From: Plecoglossus altivelis
Lineage: Eukaryota; Chordata; Actinopteri; Osmeriformes; Plecoglossidae
Length of the DNA: 64,000 nt
Direction of reading: 5' to 3'
Assembly: GCA_036571765.1 (NCBI GenBank)
Contig: BROE01000010.1
Location: forward strand, 12,142,034-12,206,033
In this document: positions 32,624 through 46,600 of the stretch, piece after piece
Position numbering within the stretch: the stretch's first letter is position 1
Layout: each line of letters begins with the position of its first letter
Made by a program: the position numbers and the translations under genes
The notes under the pieces: model-generated
What the model saw: the letters and a program-made list of their open reading frames with translations, nothing else
Told to the model about the DNA's origin: nothing
Database searches by the model: none

Positions 32624-35122
32624 TCTGGAGGGGACAGGGAAAGATTTAATCACACTCATCAGCGTCATCATCATCATCACCATCATGTCATTCATGGGCT
32701 ACATAAGCACATGTTCTGCTGATAATCACATCTTAGAGATTAGACTATTCATAGCAGACAAGTCCATGATGATTCATAGCAGACAGAGAGGCTCTTGGCT
32801 GGGTATTTTATTATACACGCGTTCATTTACACCTCAGAACAACAGGACAGGTTCAACTGTACATGCAGCAACCTTGGTCAGGGTTGCATAATGAAGCAAC
32901 ACACAAAACAAACTAAGGTTCTAAATGATCTCTGTTGTACAAAATCCTCTTGGCTGTCTATCAACCCTGTATGGTTTCAGGTAGCGTATTGATGTGAGAA
33001 TGCAGCCTCCCTCTAACCCAAAGTCATCTCTGGTTTAGTTACCGTGGCAGCAGAGGCTCATGTCCTGTTGCGGAGGGATGGATGGATGGCTGGTCTGCGG
33101 AGAAGAGGTTAGGTCTGCTCTGGTTGCGGCGTCGCTGAGAGTGAAGAGAGCTGACTGGAACACCGCAGCTCCTTATCTCATAATCCTTGCGTGCTGTGCT
33201 AATCTCCCAACCACCACCACCACCCCCCCCCTCCACCCGCCTCCACTCCACCTCACCCCTTTTGGTATATTATGTCACGACAAACCGCCTCAACCTCTTA
33301 AGTAGTTCCACTCTTCCTCTCCCTCCCCCTCCCTCTTCCCCTTCCCCTTCTCCTGCCACCCCTGTACCTGTCCTTATCTGACTCCTTGGAACTAGGTAAG
33401 CACCAAGATAGGTCAACAGACTGTACCAGAGGAGGTCAACAGTGTGTACCAGGGTATGGTACCAGTCTCCAGTACAGACACACCTACACATTAAAGGCTT
33501 GTTTTTCCTACCTAAGATCTGTAAAGATATCAAAGCCATTGAATGATGCATGATAACTAAAACAGTGTCAAAAAAATTGCCAAAATTTTATGTGTAGGTT
33601 TTTTTTAAGTAGCTACCCTTTGACTTGGTGACAACTTTGCACATTGTTGACGTTTAGGTTACCAAGGTTTCATTCCATGGTGTTGTGCACTTTACAGTTA
33701 TGCTACAAAAGTAAAAGGGTCTCCAGTGAGTCCTAAAGTAGGTTTCCAAGGTGAACTACAATATACCTCCAGGGTTTACCACAGTAGATCTACAGTATGT
33801 GCAACAGTACATTTCCAGGGTGTACTAGAGTAGATGCCCAGTGAGTACAACAGTACATCTCCAATGAGTACTGGTCTACAAGTGTGCACTAGAGTAGCTC
33901 TCCACAGTGTACAAGAGTAGATCTCCAGTAAGTACAACATTAGTTCTCCAGTACTAATTGTAGGTCTACAGTGTGTGCTAGAGTAGTTCTATTGTGTGTA
34001 CTACAGTAGATATCCAATGAGGTCTACAGTAGGTCTACAGTGTGTACTATAGTTAGGGTAGTGTCCTAGTGTCCTGAAAAGGTGGACACTAGGTTCCAAA
34101 AAAGGGGGCAGAGGGGCAAGAGTACCCAGCAGAACTAGCATTAGCACTATCCTTGTGTTGTTCTGTAATTTCACCTGTAATCACCTGTAATTTCACATCT
34201 CTATATCTATACAACATGCATCAGTGGGCAGGAAGGGTACAAAAAGGAGGCCAAAAGGTAAAAAAGGAGGACACACGACAGCGATCCGGACAAAGGGATG
34301 GAATACTGGACTGTCCAGACGAGATTCAGACAACGAAATCCGTCCGGTCCCCCTGACAACAGTAGATCTTCAGTAGATCTCCAGCAGAGCAGACACTGGG
34401 GCCAGCTAAACAAACAGAGACTGGGCCAGTGGGTCAGTTGGCTGTTAGTGCTCAAGTTAAGCTCCTGCAGGATTTCCCATTAAAGAGTCTAATCTCTGAC
34501 CTTGCTCTCTATTCGTCCTCTGATGTGTCAGCGCCTCTGGCCGCGTCTCCAGGACACAGAGGCTGACACGGAGCCCAGGGTGTTTGTCAGCAGGGCCAGA
34601 GGGACCAGGTGGGAGGCAAGGTAGCACTGCAAGGAGAGAGATACTGTACCAGGTTATCAAGTGTCAAAACTGGGTGTCGTGTTTGAGACTCTGCTGATGG
34701 ACACAAGAACTCCTTCACACCCCACCCTTCTCAAGAGCTGAGTGAGGAGGGGGGAGGGAGGGCAGACGGGGACAGGAAAGGAGGAGATTTTTTTTAAAGA
34801 AGAGTTTTCCTGCATGTGATGTTGGCCGTTGAGAGAAACTGAAGTGATGCCTTTCTCGCTTTACTCTCTCAGCCATATCTCCTCTTCTCTATCTCTTCCT
34901 GTCTCTCTTTATCACGCTTCACCTCTCTTTCTCTCCCCTCTCGCTCTTCCTCTCTTTCAGCCTTTCACTGTGATCAGATGCAGCACCATGACGACCCTCC
35001 ATACTGCCCTCATGTGGCAATAAAAATAACCTAAACCCTGATACTAGGCTCCTCTCACCCCTCCCCTCTCCTCTCCTCTCCCCGCTCCCCTCTCCTCTCC
35101 TCACCTCTACCCCTCCCCTCCC
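32624..35122. other. neurod upstream region and spacer
   Basis: Contains the neurod leader intron and probably a non-coding first exon whose donor (CACG/GTAACT on the minus strand) is at about 33043. No coding exon is seen. Between about 33700 and 34060 there is a degenerate tandem repeat of 25-30 bases around CAGTAGATCTACAGT and GTGTACT. Confidence 0.4.
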
Positions 35123-35744
35123 NNNNNNNNNNNNNNNNNNNNNNNNNNNNNNNNNNNNNNNNNNNNNNNNNNNNNNNNNNNNNNNNNNNNNNNNNNNNNN
35201 NNNNNNNNNNNNNNNNNNNNNNNNNNNNNNNNNNNNNNNNNNNNNNNNNNNNNNNNNNNNNNNNNNNNNNNNNNNNNNNNNNNNNNNNNNNNNNNNNNNN
35301 NNNNNNNNNNNNNNNNNNNNNNNNNNNNNNNNNNNNNNNNNNNNNNNNNNNNNNNNNNNNNNNNNNNNNNNNNNNNNNNNNNNNNNNNNNNNNNNNNNNN
35401 NNNNNNNNNNNNNNNNNNNNNNNNNNNNNNNNNNNNNNNNNNNNNNNNNNNNNNNNNNNNNNNNNNNNNNNNNNNNNNNNNNNNNNNNNNNNNNNNNNNN
35501 NNNNNNNNNNNNNNNNNNNNNNNNNNNNNNNNNNNNNNNNNNNNNNNNNNNNNNNNNNNNNNNNNNNNNNNNNNNNNNNNNNNNNNNNNNNNNNNNNNNN
35601 NNNNNNNNNNNNNNNNNNNNNNNNNNNNNNNNNNNNNNNNNNNNNNNNNNNNNNNNNNNNNNNNNNNNNNNNNNNNNNNNNNNNNNNNNNNNNNNNNNNN
35701 NNNNNNNNNNNNNNNNNNNNNNNNNNNNNNNNNNNNNNNNNNNN
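35123..35744. other. Assembly gap (622 N)
   Basis: Unbroken run of N. It is flanked on the left by CCCCTCTCCTC-type pyrimidine repeats and on the right by a C run, so a long simple repeat probably caused the break. Confidence 0.99.
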
Positions 35745-37287
35745 TCCCCCCCCCCAACTCTCGCTCTCCCCGACTGTGTTGAGTCCAGCTTTCAGACAGT
35801 AGTGGGTTTGTGGGCTAAAAGTTTACCTCAGCTTCGGCTGAGAACATACTGGTATCCTGTTATGATGGCGGACAACACAATGGTGTGTGTTTGTGTGCGT
35901 GCGTGCGTGCCTGTCGGTGTTTAGCATGCATCAGAGGTGCAGGTGTGAACAGGTTGTCTGACTGGCCAGTGTCTGATCTCCTCCTCAGATAACACTGTCT
36001 AACTCTGAGGCAAGCATGTGTGTAACAAAGTGTGTGTGGGGCGGGGGGCACGTACCTGAGTGTGTATTAGTTCTTAGCTTGTCTTGTGAAAAGTACAATT
36101 TGTGCATAGTACTTTATAGTGTGTTGTACTGTCTATTGTACTGTGCAACAAATTGTGTCATCGGTGTGTTTGATTAACAGTTTTTTTCCAACACCAATCG
36201 AATACAAGAGATCCATTGTATTGTGCTTTGGTGTGTTTGTGTGTGCGCATGTATGTGTGTGCGTGCATGTGTGTGCTCGTGTTGGCAGTATCAGTGGAAA
36301 CGCTTTGTCGCTATTCTGACATCTGGGCTGAGTTACTACATCAGGATCTGTTATGCCTCTGGGCAACACACAGACAGGCACACACACAGGCAGGCACACA
36401 CACACAGGCAGGCACACTCACACAGGCAGGCACACACACACACACAGGCGGGCGCACACACACAGGCGGGCGCACACACACACTCACATGGGGGGGTAAT
36501 TTTGAGTACTAAAGCAGACAACCTATCCAGTGGTTTTATAGTAATACAAGTCGCTGTAAGAACTGAGGACATTGGAAGTAAAACTCCACACACACAACAC
36601 ACGCAGGGCACATGAACACAGGGCACACACACACAGGGAAGGCGCACAAACACTGGGCTGACACAGTGGCCACACCCGCAGAGAGACACGCTCGCAGACA
36701 CAGGTTGGCCACACGCACATCAGAGGTGTTACAACTTCCGTGTGAGCTCAGCGTTATGAAAGGTGTTTGTGTGTCCTGAGTCTGGCTTTATAAACAGGAG
36801 CAGCACATCGTGTTTTGGTGGAGAGGAGAGGAAAGGGGGAGACAAGGGGATGAGGGGATGAGAATTAAGATGAGGTGATGGAGGAAGGGGAGGGGGGAAG
36901 GGGGAGGGATATATACAGAGAGAGAGAGCACAGGGTCAGCTTATTACTAATGTATTGATGTTGGTCAGTAGAGAGAGAAAGAGAGAGAGAGCTCTTACCA
37001 GAACACTCACACGAGGAGGAGGGAGGAGGGAGGACGAGAAGGCGAGAGAAAGAGAGAGAGAGATAGCTCAAACCTGCCCTGTCCATCCCTCTTCCCCCGC
37101 CCACCAACCCACCCACCCCTTCAAGCTCTTCCATCTCCTGGCCTCCCCCCACCCCCCACCCACCCCCACCCCCCTCCTCTTTTCCTCTCCTACTGGGCTC
37201 CCTCTCTCCCCGTCAGCAGTCCCCTCCTCTCCTGCTCTCCCTCCTCTCCTCCCTCGTTCCCTCCATCCCCGTGTGTGAGAGAGCAGC
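35745..37287. other. Upstream region of ppp1r1c
   Basis: No coding exon recognised. It has a (CACACAGGCAGG)n-type array at about 36360-36485, GA-rich tracts at 36820-36990 and a long C/T-rich stretch at 37080-37265 leading to the ppp1r1c start. The promoter and 5' UTR of ppp1r1c must lie here. Confidence 0.4.
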
Positions 37288-40094
37288 ATGGAGCCCAGTA
37301 GCCCTAAGAAGATCCAGTTCTCTGTTCCTCCTCTCCAGAACCAGCTGGACCCCCAAGCTGCAGAACACGTGAGTACTCCACCCCTGATGTGTGTTTTCGT
37401 TCAGGGTGCCCCCATGCGCTCGCGTATGTGTGTGTGTGTATGTGGGGAGGGGGAGGTTCTGGGGTTAAATTTGCCTGTCCGAGCTAAGTAGTGTGTTTTG
37501 CATGGCAGGCAGTTACTTCTTAAGAGGCAGCTTGCGTTAGTGGAGCTGCTTGTGAACGTGTATCAATAAACCCCCATCCTCCCATCCCCCCATCATCTTC
37601 CGTACACCCGACCCCCCCGCACCCCGACTCCCCCACAGATCCGTCGGAGGAGACCGACCCCAGCGACCCTGCTCACCTACCAAGATCTGTCTGGAGGTAA
37701 CATTAGAGGCGAGACACAGAGAGTGTGTGAGTGACACAGACAGTCTGTGAGGGACACAGAGTGTGTGTGTGTGTGTGTGTGAGCACCAGAGGCAGAATGT
37801 GTGGAAGGGAAGGAGAGTGTGTGACAGAGTATGTGAGAGAGTCTGTTCCTCTTGGGTTACAAACTCCATTTAATGTCAACACAGGTGTCGCACACATGCA
37901 CTGGCACTGATGGCAGTGTATGTGACAGTGTGCGTGCGTGTGTGCGACTGTTTCCATTAGCTCGCTGTACACTAGTGTAAAGGCTTCCTGTTCCCTCTGC
38001 CAGCTCCTGTCCCTGAGCTACCTCCCTCCCTCGCCACTTTCCTCTACCCCTCTCTTCCTCCAACTATCTCCATCTTTCGTTCCCATTTCATCCTCCCCCA
38101 CTTTCTTTCCAATCTCTCTCTGTCTCTCTCTCACTCTATCATCTCGCTCTCCTTTCTCCCTCTCTCGTAGCTCCCAGTAATGGAGATGTTTATTAGGTTG
38201 CTGCAGCCTTAGAGATATAGGTTTCATACATATGGCAGCAAGCCAGAAGGCAACACAGCCAGTCTGCCAATCAACCAACCAACCATTTAGTTAGCCAGCC
38301 AGCCAAACCAGTCAGCCAACTAGCCAGAGGATTTTAGGGGCGTGTGCCTCAAGACAATGGTATCGTTGTCCCCTCCCACACACCCATCCCAATGCTGATG
38401 ATGTCATACTGGTGAGAGAGTGAACAGGGAAACAGAGAGGGGGTTGTAAAAGCCAAAAATAAGGGAAGAGGGAGGGAGTCATGAACTCACCTGATATAAT
38501 AACATGTCTACCTCTTTCTCTCTCTATCTCTCTTCTGCAGAAGTGGAAGACAAGCATGTGGCTAGTGGGATAACAGACGTAAGTCTTCCCTCCACCCACA
38601 CTCTTGACTGGACAGCCATGCTGATGTCACTTCCTACGTCTCAGACTCCACGGTTACCTGGATTCTATTGATCCTCCGTTGACCCACGTTGGCCTCCCCC
38701 CCCCCCCAATCTGCATGCTCCCTCCTGTTCCTTCTCCTCTCCTCTCCATCCTACTCTTCCCCTCCTTTCTCCTCTCCTCTACACCCTTCCTCCCCATCTC
38801 TGCTCCTCTCCTTTTCCAGGCTTCCAATGTGTCTCAGAGGAATCAGAGCCATGCTCCGCCTACAATGAAAGGTATTGCCAAAATATCTTCTCCAATCAGC
38901 CATTGCATGAACAGCCAGAGGTTTCGGCTGAGAACACTCAACTTCTTGCGGGTCTTTCCATTAAGTTAATTTCAATTGAATAGTAAACTTCCAATAAAGA
39001 GTTGCAACATCTCTATATGTGTTCCTTCTACGTTTTCACCACTGTTACATCTGAACTGAGTAGCTGAGTCAGTGGTTTCTGCTCGCTCTGATTCGTTCTC
39101 TCCTCTCTCCTCTGCTTTACGTTTGCTTTTGCTTGTTGGAGAATGTGCCCAGTGGTGTTGATTTGTGTTCCAGTCGAAGTGCGAGTGGAGTTGTGTTGAG
39201 TTGGTTTGAGTTTTTTCTTGTCTTGTATGGACCTGAACTGAGTTGTCACCTCATTTTGGGTTTCCACTTTTGTTTGGGTCAGTTTATCATGTGACGACAG
39301 GATTGGAGCTATATGTTTGATTTGAGCTTAGCAGTTAGCAATTTGATAACTGTGAGCTGTTATCTGGTTGTTGTTAAATGCTAGTTGCTATCTGTTAGCT
39401 CTATAGTTATTAGCTTTCAGCTGCTAGGCAGTACCAGTTTTGTAAGCTGTCAGTGGCTACAGCAGTTGTTAGCCGCTAGCTGTTAGTTGTGTGGCCGCAG
39501 TACTTGCCTCCCACCTCTGGGGGTGCTCTTGTGTTCCCTGCAGATTTGCAGCAGCACTTTCAGAGGCACGAACAGCCGGAGGCGGGATTTTATGAAAACG
39601 GTCCAATCGCAGCCCACCACTTTGGGAACACAGCGCAATGGGCTAATCACAATGGGCCTGATGAGCCCAATGGCAATGAGGCGTATCTACTGCTAGCCAA
39701 TGAGGAGCTAGCGCTGGGTGAGAGCGACTGTGTGGGGGGTAAGTGGGGGAAGGGGAGGGGCTACATGTGAGCGGACATAATGGAGAGAGTGTAACAGGTG
39801 TGTGAGGTGGGTTTCAAACTGCTTCCTTTCTGCAAGGGAATGCAAACGTCTACTGCTAGACCAAAGAAACACATTTGGACTGTTGACATACCACTCAAGA
39901 GCCATTCTAACAATTTTCCTAAGACTTTACTGGTCTGTACTATACAAACTTTTCCCAAACACACGGTACTAATTTAGGTCTTGCTTTTTCTCCCTCTCTT
40001 CCTCTGCACCTTCCTCATCCCTTTTCTGTCCTCCCCAGGACCTTCCAGCAGCCAACAAGAGAACCTGTCCAGCCCAGAGTCTATCTCTCGATAG
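37288..40094 (+). CDS. ppp1r1c: Protein phosphatase 1 regulatory inhibitor subunit 1C
   Basis: Six coding exons: 37288-37368, 37639-37696, 38541-38578, 38820-38871, 39544-39717 and 40039-40094. The 459 bp encode 152 residues (human about 109). It is a small, probably disordered inhibitor of PP1 related to DARPP-32. The PP1 docking motif KKIQF is at residues 7-11. The inhibitory phosphosite IRRRRPTP places the PKA-target threonine at residue 34. The N-terminus MEPSSPKKIQF matches human PPP1R1C (MEPNSPKKIQF) better than DARPP-32 (MDPKDRKKIQF), and the neighbours NEUROD1 and PDE1A agree. A later PPTMK block corresponds to the human PPTIK. The C-terminal part from residue about 77 (DLQQHFQRHEQPEAGF onward) is longer than in human and not recognisable. 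All phases close, and the last exon uses TAG at 40092. Confidence 0.92.
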
Positions 40095-40361
40095 CCTCCT
40101 CATTTTGGTCACTTTCTTTTTTCTTTGGTTCTTTCCTTTCCTGCTCTCGTCCTCCACATCCTCTTCCTTTCCTTCCCCTTGTGCCGCTGTCTTCCTCGAC
40201 CACCTTGCTTTGCTGCTCTCAGAACCTCTCTTCCGATCGCAACCGTGTATGTCTCAACCAGTTCACCTGAACAGTTTTGTGTTTTACGGTTGATGCCGAA
40301 TAGGATTATGGTATGATGTTATCTCTTTTGAAACGTTCTTACACTTACTCTAATGGACTTA

Positions 40362-40367
40362 AATAAA
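40362..40367 (+). other. ppp1r1c: ppp1r1c polyadenylation signal
   Basis: AATAAA about 270 bases after the stop codon, followed by AGATGAGG. Confidence 0.7.
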
Positions 40368-40389
40368 AGATGAGGCATAAAACATTTTG

Positions 40390-41657
40390 GTGCGTCTCTC
40401 TGAGCTCTATTGGCTTGGTGGAATGGTGGTGTGTCTGTGTGTGTCTCTGTGTGTGTCTGTGTGTGTGCTTATCTTTATAGAGAGAACACTTCCTAAAACA
40501 TTGCAGGCAGCTTGAAATGCTGTGGGTGTAAATATCTGCCATTCTGCGTACCATCTTGGAGTGTGTCTGTCTGCCTGCAGCATGTCTGTCTGCCACCTGT
40601 CTGTCTACCTCCTGTCTGTCTGTCTGCCTGCAGCATGTCTGTCTGCCACCTGTCTGTCTGTCATTCCGTTTATTATTGAATGACTGTTGTGTGTCAGCAG
40701 GTAAACTGACCAAGCCCCAGACAGATTGTTCCCTCCCAGAGGAGGAGGAGGGCGGGGCTACTTCCCAGGATGACTGACAGCTTGGCCAGCGTATTGACAG
40801 CCCGACCCAGTTTGGAGCAGCCAACCACATTTTCTCCTTGTGGTTGCGGAGCATGAAGATATTTCCTGGAAGCTTTCTGTCAGCTACCTGGATTAAAGAA
40901 GTGCAGCTTTAACTACAGCACAATGGATGTCTCAGTCCAGTCCAATGCAGTGGCTAGCATCTTATCTTATCTAGCTTATAATGTGTCTGCCTAAATCACA
41001 CAGCTGTAGCATTAGAATGATTATTTAATGGACCATAGCTAGTTGTAGCGCTAGCATAGTTATCTAGCATAGCTATTATCTAATGGACCCTGGATAGCTG
41101 TAGCACTAACTAATGCATTTAGTGTCTAATGGCTGTGAGGAGCTAATAGAATAAAGTGAAGTGCTGCTACATCAGACCAGCTAAGAGGCTTCTGTTTCAC
41201 TGACTCCTGGGAGGCAATAGTCCATTACATGGGTGTGTGTGCGCATGTGTGTGTGTGCACGTGTGTGTGTGTGTGCTGAGGTGCCCCTTTCTAGACTAGG
41301 AACCTTTACATACATGCCCTGCGGAACTCTGTGTCTATTAAGGACACAAAAGGAAATTAATTAAGGATTAATTAACTAATTAAGGACATAAAGCCACCTG
41401 AACCTTGGTGAGGTCTTGCTCCTTATTACATCTAACTACATCTCCCACAAACACAAAAATAAATTACAAAAAATAAATTGAATTGAAACCCAACCCTTCC
41501 ATGGTCATGACAACATGAGCTGGTGCTCTCTGAAGTGTAACCATGACATCCAGAGGGCTCTGGGTCGCCATGATGCTGGGTGACAGTTGCCTGGAGAAAG
41601 CTGCCATACAGTGGTTGCCTGATTTAGATTGGTACACAGAAGTGGGTGGAGCCAGGC
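40390..41657. other. Convergent spacer between ppp1r1c and pde1a
   Basis: No coding signal. It holds an imperfect 55-60 bp tandem duplication of CTGTCTGCCTGCAGCATGTC at about 40565-40660 and AT-rich sequence rich in TAGCTA words at 40960-41150. Confidence 0.5.
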
Positions 41658-41663
41658 TTTAAT
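41658..41663 (-). other. pde1a: Possible pde1a polyadenylation signal (ATTAAA)
   Basis: Minus-strand ATTAAA about 240 bases beyond the stop codon. No AATAAA was seen on this strand nearer the gene. Confidence 0.35.
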
Positions 41664-41901
41664 AAATATAAATACATGATCAGGTTTAAAATAGAGAAAT
41701 AGATCTTTACTGAAGATGTCCCTCTTCGTCTGAGGGAAAACATTGATGGGTCTGCTGTTTCTCCTCCTCTTCTTCTTCCTCATCCTCTTTTACCCCTGGA
41801 GTAACAAACGACGCGTTAATATCTCATCAATCAAGTATTTGCTTGTCTGGCTGTATATTGTGTACACATATGTAGGCATACATTCAGTATGTATTGTACA
41901 T

Positions 41902-43146
41902 TCAGTATTCAGTACGTGTGTGTAAACGTATGTATGCATTACCGTTCCAGGAGAGGGTCTTGTTCTCAGTTGGGTTCACACTGTCCTGTCCCAGTGCATT
42001 ATGGGAGTGCAATTCTGACACAGGATCCTCCATCCCCGGATCAGTTGCGTCATCAACTGTTTCCACAGCGGCGGCTGGCATGTTTTCCTGAGGGTCAGCC
42101 TCTTTCTTGTCACATGAGCTCTCCTTATTGGCCAACTCTTCGACCATCAACAGACCAACCAATGAACAAGCAGACGTTATTACACCTTCTTTGGATGAAT
42201 GTGCGTGTAGAATTACAGATTTCATGTCTACTGTGAGTGACGATGGATGCATCTGGAAGTGTTAGACGTGTGCATTCTTCCGTGTCAGCATAGTATGTAG
42301 AGTTGTCACGTCATGTTACATGCACGGTGGCAGTTTGGTGCGTCGTCACACGAGGGTTTACCGTGTTGGGCCAGCTCTCTCCAGCGCTCCTTGTTGGTGA
42401 CGATGGCTTGTGTCATGTCATGACGCAGACGGGCCAGGTCCACGCTGGCTAGGGAATAGTCACATGACCCTCCGACACTGTGTCTCTGGACGGACCCCAC
42501 CACGGCGCCTGAACTCGGGAGACTACATACACGCGCACACACACACACATTCATAAAGCTGACTGTGTGTGTGTGCTGAAGTGTGTGTGCGTTCTTGTAA
42601 GGATGTGTGTGCGTGTTGTGCTGTGCAACCTGGCTCCTGCTGCCGCGGTCTCTCTGAGAGGAGAGATGACCTTCACCATGGCCTCCATCAGCACCGAGAA
42701 GGTCGGCTCCACAATGAAGTCTATGAAACCTGGAGAGAGACGGGGCACCCCATTCATCCTTTAAACACAATTTCTCATCCACCATGCACCAGAGGGCAGC
42801 AATTTTTTGTGGACACCCTTGAAGATGTACCACAGAGGTAGAACCATCCGACACAAACTTCCTCTTTGGTTGGCCTTGCTGTCCTACCTATCTGTGACTG
42901 GGCGATCATGGTGGTCTTGCGGTCACATAGAGGGGAGAATGGCAGTCCGAGCTCTGCTTCTTTGTCACCCTGGCAACCAACAGCAAAACATGTTCAATAC
43001 ATGCAGGACACCGGAGAGCGAGTCTGCTCATGACCTGTGTAAGTATGTGTGTATGTGTGGCACGAGTTTGTATGCATTTGTATGTGTTTGAGTGTGTGCA
43101 TGTACGTGTGTATATGTGTGCATGGGTTTCTATGTATTTCATGCCT

Positions 43147-43189
<43 letters not shown>

Positions 43190-43660
43190 TGTGTGTGTGT
43201 ATGTGTGCACCTGTCGGAAGAACTCCTCCATTAGACAGTGTGTCCAACGCTGGTGCAGGGGCCAGGCCTTAGCTGGGTGGCTGATGTCTGCTGCGTGCAG
43301 CATCAGGGACAGTGCTTTGGCCTTGTCCACACTGGAACACACACCAGCAAACACACTTCAACACAGAGGAGAGGAGGTGAGGGGTGAAGGAAAGGAGAGG
43401 AGGGGAGGGATGGGGGGAGGGGATGGGAGGAGAGGAGGGGGAGTAGTACCCATCAGACTGAGGCAGCAGGTTCCTCATGGTCTTGATTTGCTGGAAGTGG
43501 CAGGACATGTCTGTGCTCATCACCATCTCCACCACCAGGCCGCGCAACTCCCTGAACACACACACACACACATCACAATTAAGCTCTAGTTTCAGGACAT
43601 GTTTTCTTTGGTGTGAACCTAAGAGTGAGTGAGCGAGTGAGTGAGTGAGTGAGTAAGTGA

Positions 43661-43698
<38 letters not shown>

Positions 43699-46600
43699 TA
43701 TTGTACGCCTGTGTGGCTGTGCATCCTGACCTCCAGTCATCCTTGTTGAGGTTGACCAGGATGTTCATGTCAGGGTCCTGCAGCAGCCTGTAGGCGGCGC
43801 TCACGTGGTGGTTCTCCAGGACAGAGCGGTCATTGTAGAGGATGGCCACCTGTGACCTCCACACACGCACGCGCACACACACACATGCACACGCACACAC
43901 ACACACACGCACACACATTACATCACACACCTTCTAAACATGCAGATGCAGTCTAAATTGTCTAAAGTAGTGTTTAAATGCTTGTCTGTGCGTGTTTGAG
44001 TGTCTGCGTGTCTGGGTGTGTTTCTGAGTGTGTGTGTGTGTGTGTGTGTGCGTGCGTGTGTGTGCGTGCGTGTGTGTGTGTGTGTGTGTGGAGGCCAACC
44101 TAGTCTGGATGTGGAAGTTGTTGGTGGTTCCTGTGTGCTCAAAGTCATGGATGGCTGCTGCAAACACCATGGCCAGAATCTCCAGCTCAGTCAGCCAGTG
44201 CTGAGGAGAGGAACACACACACACACATGAACACACACACACACCCATGAACACACACACACCCATGAACACACACACACACCCATAAATACACACACAT
44301 CAAAGAAATAAGCCCTTCCTCTCAGCAGGGAGTCTTGCTCCATCCTGGTGCGCTGCTCTGCCCTGTACGTTTGGCACACGCACACTTTGCATGATTGGCC
44401 AGGTATGTTAGGTCCTTTCTCGTGGCCCCTCCCTCCTGAGCCCGTTCAGAGACTGTCACGTTATGTGCATGCGAGTGCGTACGTGTCTGTGTTTGTGACA
44501 CCAAGTCTCCGGGTTTCAGACAATGACCTCAGCGACATCTGGACGGAGTACTCGTTCCCTCCAAAGTGTGTGTGCGCCTGCGTGAGTGTACGTGCGTGTT
44601 CTCCTCACCATGGCGCCCGTGTGCAGCATCAGGTAGTGTGCCGTGTGAGTGACGTCAGCCGCGTGGGCCAGGTTGTGGTAAGGGTTCCCGTGCTTGCTGT
44701 AGCCCGCTTCCAGGGCCTCCACAAAGGGCAACAGGAACGCCACAGGGATCTGGAGGAGCGGGAGGAGGAGGGGGGGGTGGAAGTCGAATATTGAGCGCCA
44801 GTCATTGTATTGAGTCATTGTGTCTGAAGCTTCTGCAGATGTTCCTAAAGTGTTTGGTTCAGCCATGCCTGCTGGCTGACTGTTGAACACACTTGCTATT
44901 CCGCAGCTTTTTTTTTCTCTTTCATTTTCTCATTTGTGTTTTGAATGTGTAAGGCTGTGTACGCTGTTGCTGTGGAGACAGGGGGGGGGGGGCTAACCCG
45001 GAAGTGGTTGATGAGGTCGTATCTGATCAGGAGGTCATGCACCAGGAACTTGAGGGCGTGATCTCCGCTGGCCTCCTGCAGCAGGAACACATCAAACGAC
45101 CAGTGGTCCACTTCCTGTTGGGACGGGAGACAGACAGTCTGACTGTGAGCAGGGGATGGGAGGAGAGGAGAGGTGAGAAGGGGAGAAGAGGAGGATGTGA
45201 GGAGAAAAGGTGGGGAGAGTAGAGAAGGAGGAGTCCTTTACCTTGAGGGTCTCAGTCACAGCAGGGGGGTAAGTCAGTCCCACCATGGTAGACGTCCGTC
45301 TGTACATCCTGGAGGGTAAGGGGTTCAAGGTTACCTTTCTGGTCACCTGCACTAGAATACGTATCCGCCTACACATCCTAGTGTATCTATCTGCCTACAT
45401 ATCCCAGAAAACTGCCAACACATATCAGTATAATGCCTACATATGCAGAGTACCTATCTGCCTAAATATCCCAGGATTCCTACATATTCCCAGGATAATA
45501 CCAATACCAGAGTCCTGGTATCCTCCCTATCCCAGAGTACCTGTCTGACTACACTTGGCATGGTACCTACTCTATCTGACTACACGTCCCAGGGTACCTC
45601 TCTACGAAGATGCCGGCCTGCACGGCGTGGACGATGGTGCGGAACCTCGGCTTCTCGGCCGGCCGGCGCCTGGCCACGGCCACCTTCCTGGTGAAGGTGG
45701 AGGCCAGCCAATCACGGACTTCGGAGGGAACGGACTCCGTCTGGATGTCACTGAGGTCATCGTCTGTGTCGAGGAGACGTCTGGGGAAAGACACATGTTG
45801 TCATGCTCACATAAACACACACACAGTGGCGTACACGGACACACACTCACACACATACCTTGTGTGGTCTATGTAGACTGTGTCCAGGACGTCGGCAGCT
45901 TGCTCTACACTCCTCTTCACATCCTCCACCGACACCTCCCCCCTCTCCAGCTGCTGGGACAGGCAGCGCAGCCTGCACACACACACACCCACACACACAC
46001 ACACGCACACACACATACACCCACACACACATCAGTTAGCAAGATGAGTGATATAATTAGGAGTGATTGTAGATTACACATTTATTGCCAGGGGAACTTG
46101 ACCCCTGTCACCTAATAATATGGCCCCTGTAGCATGGCAACACGGTCCTGTAACCTAGCAACACGTCAGCTTGAGCTTACATCACACTCGCACACCCCTG
46201 CTGGCTGACGAGACTCATACACCCACTTCCAGTCTGTCATCCTCACTCACTCACACACACAATCTCTCTCACACTTTCGCTGTCTCGTTCTGTCAGGGAG
46301 CAGAAGAGGTGTGTTGTCCACCAGGTGTTTCCGGAGAAGCAGCGATGCCCGCTGTCTGTTGCGTTGGCGTGTTCTGACGATGGCCTGTGCTACTGGTAAA
46401 CGTGCGCGCGAGCGTGCGTTCCCTAACCGCAAGGCATGATTTCTTGTCTTAAACATACTTAAACAACCAGCTCCTGATTCCATTTTGAGCGGTCAAATAC
46501 AAAACATCGCTGACTACCTTCTAGAATAGAAGATTAGCTAGCATGCCGTGATAAGAATTCAACTGTGACGGATAACAACATCAACATCGCCAGCTTCACT

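Noticed and set aside
32328..32891. Plus-strand frame of 187 codons opposite neurod
   Set aside because: Antisense shadow of the Glu/Lys-rich coding region; no start context or homology.
35107..35757. Apparent 216-codon frame across the gap
   Set aside because: It consists of N bases translated as X.
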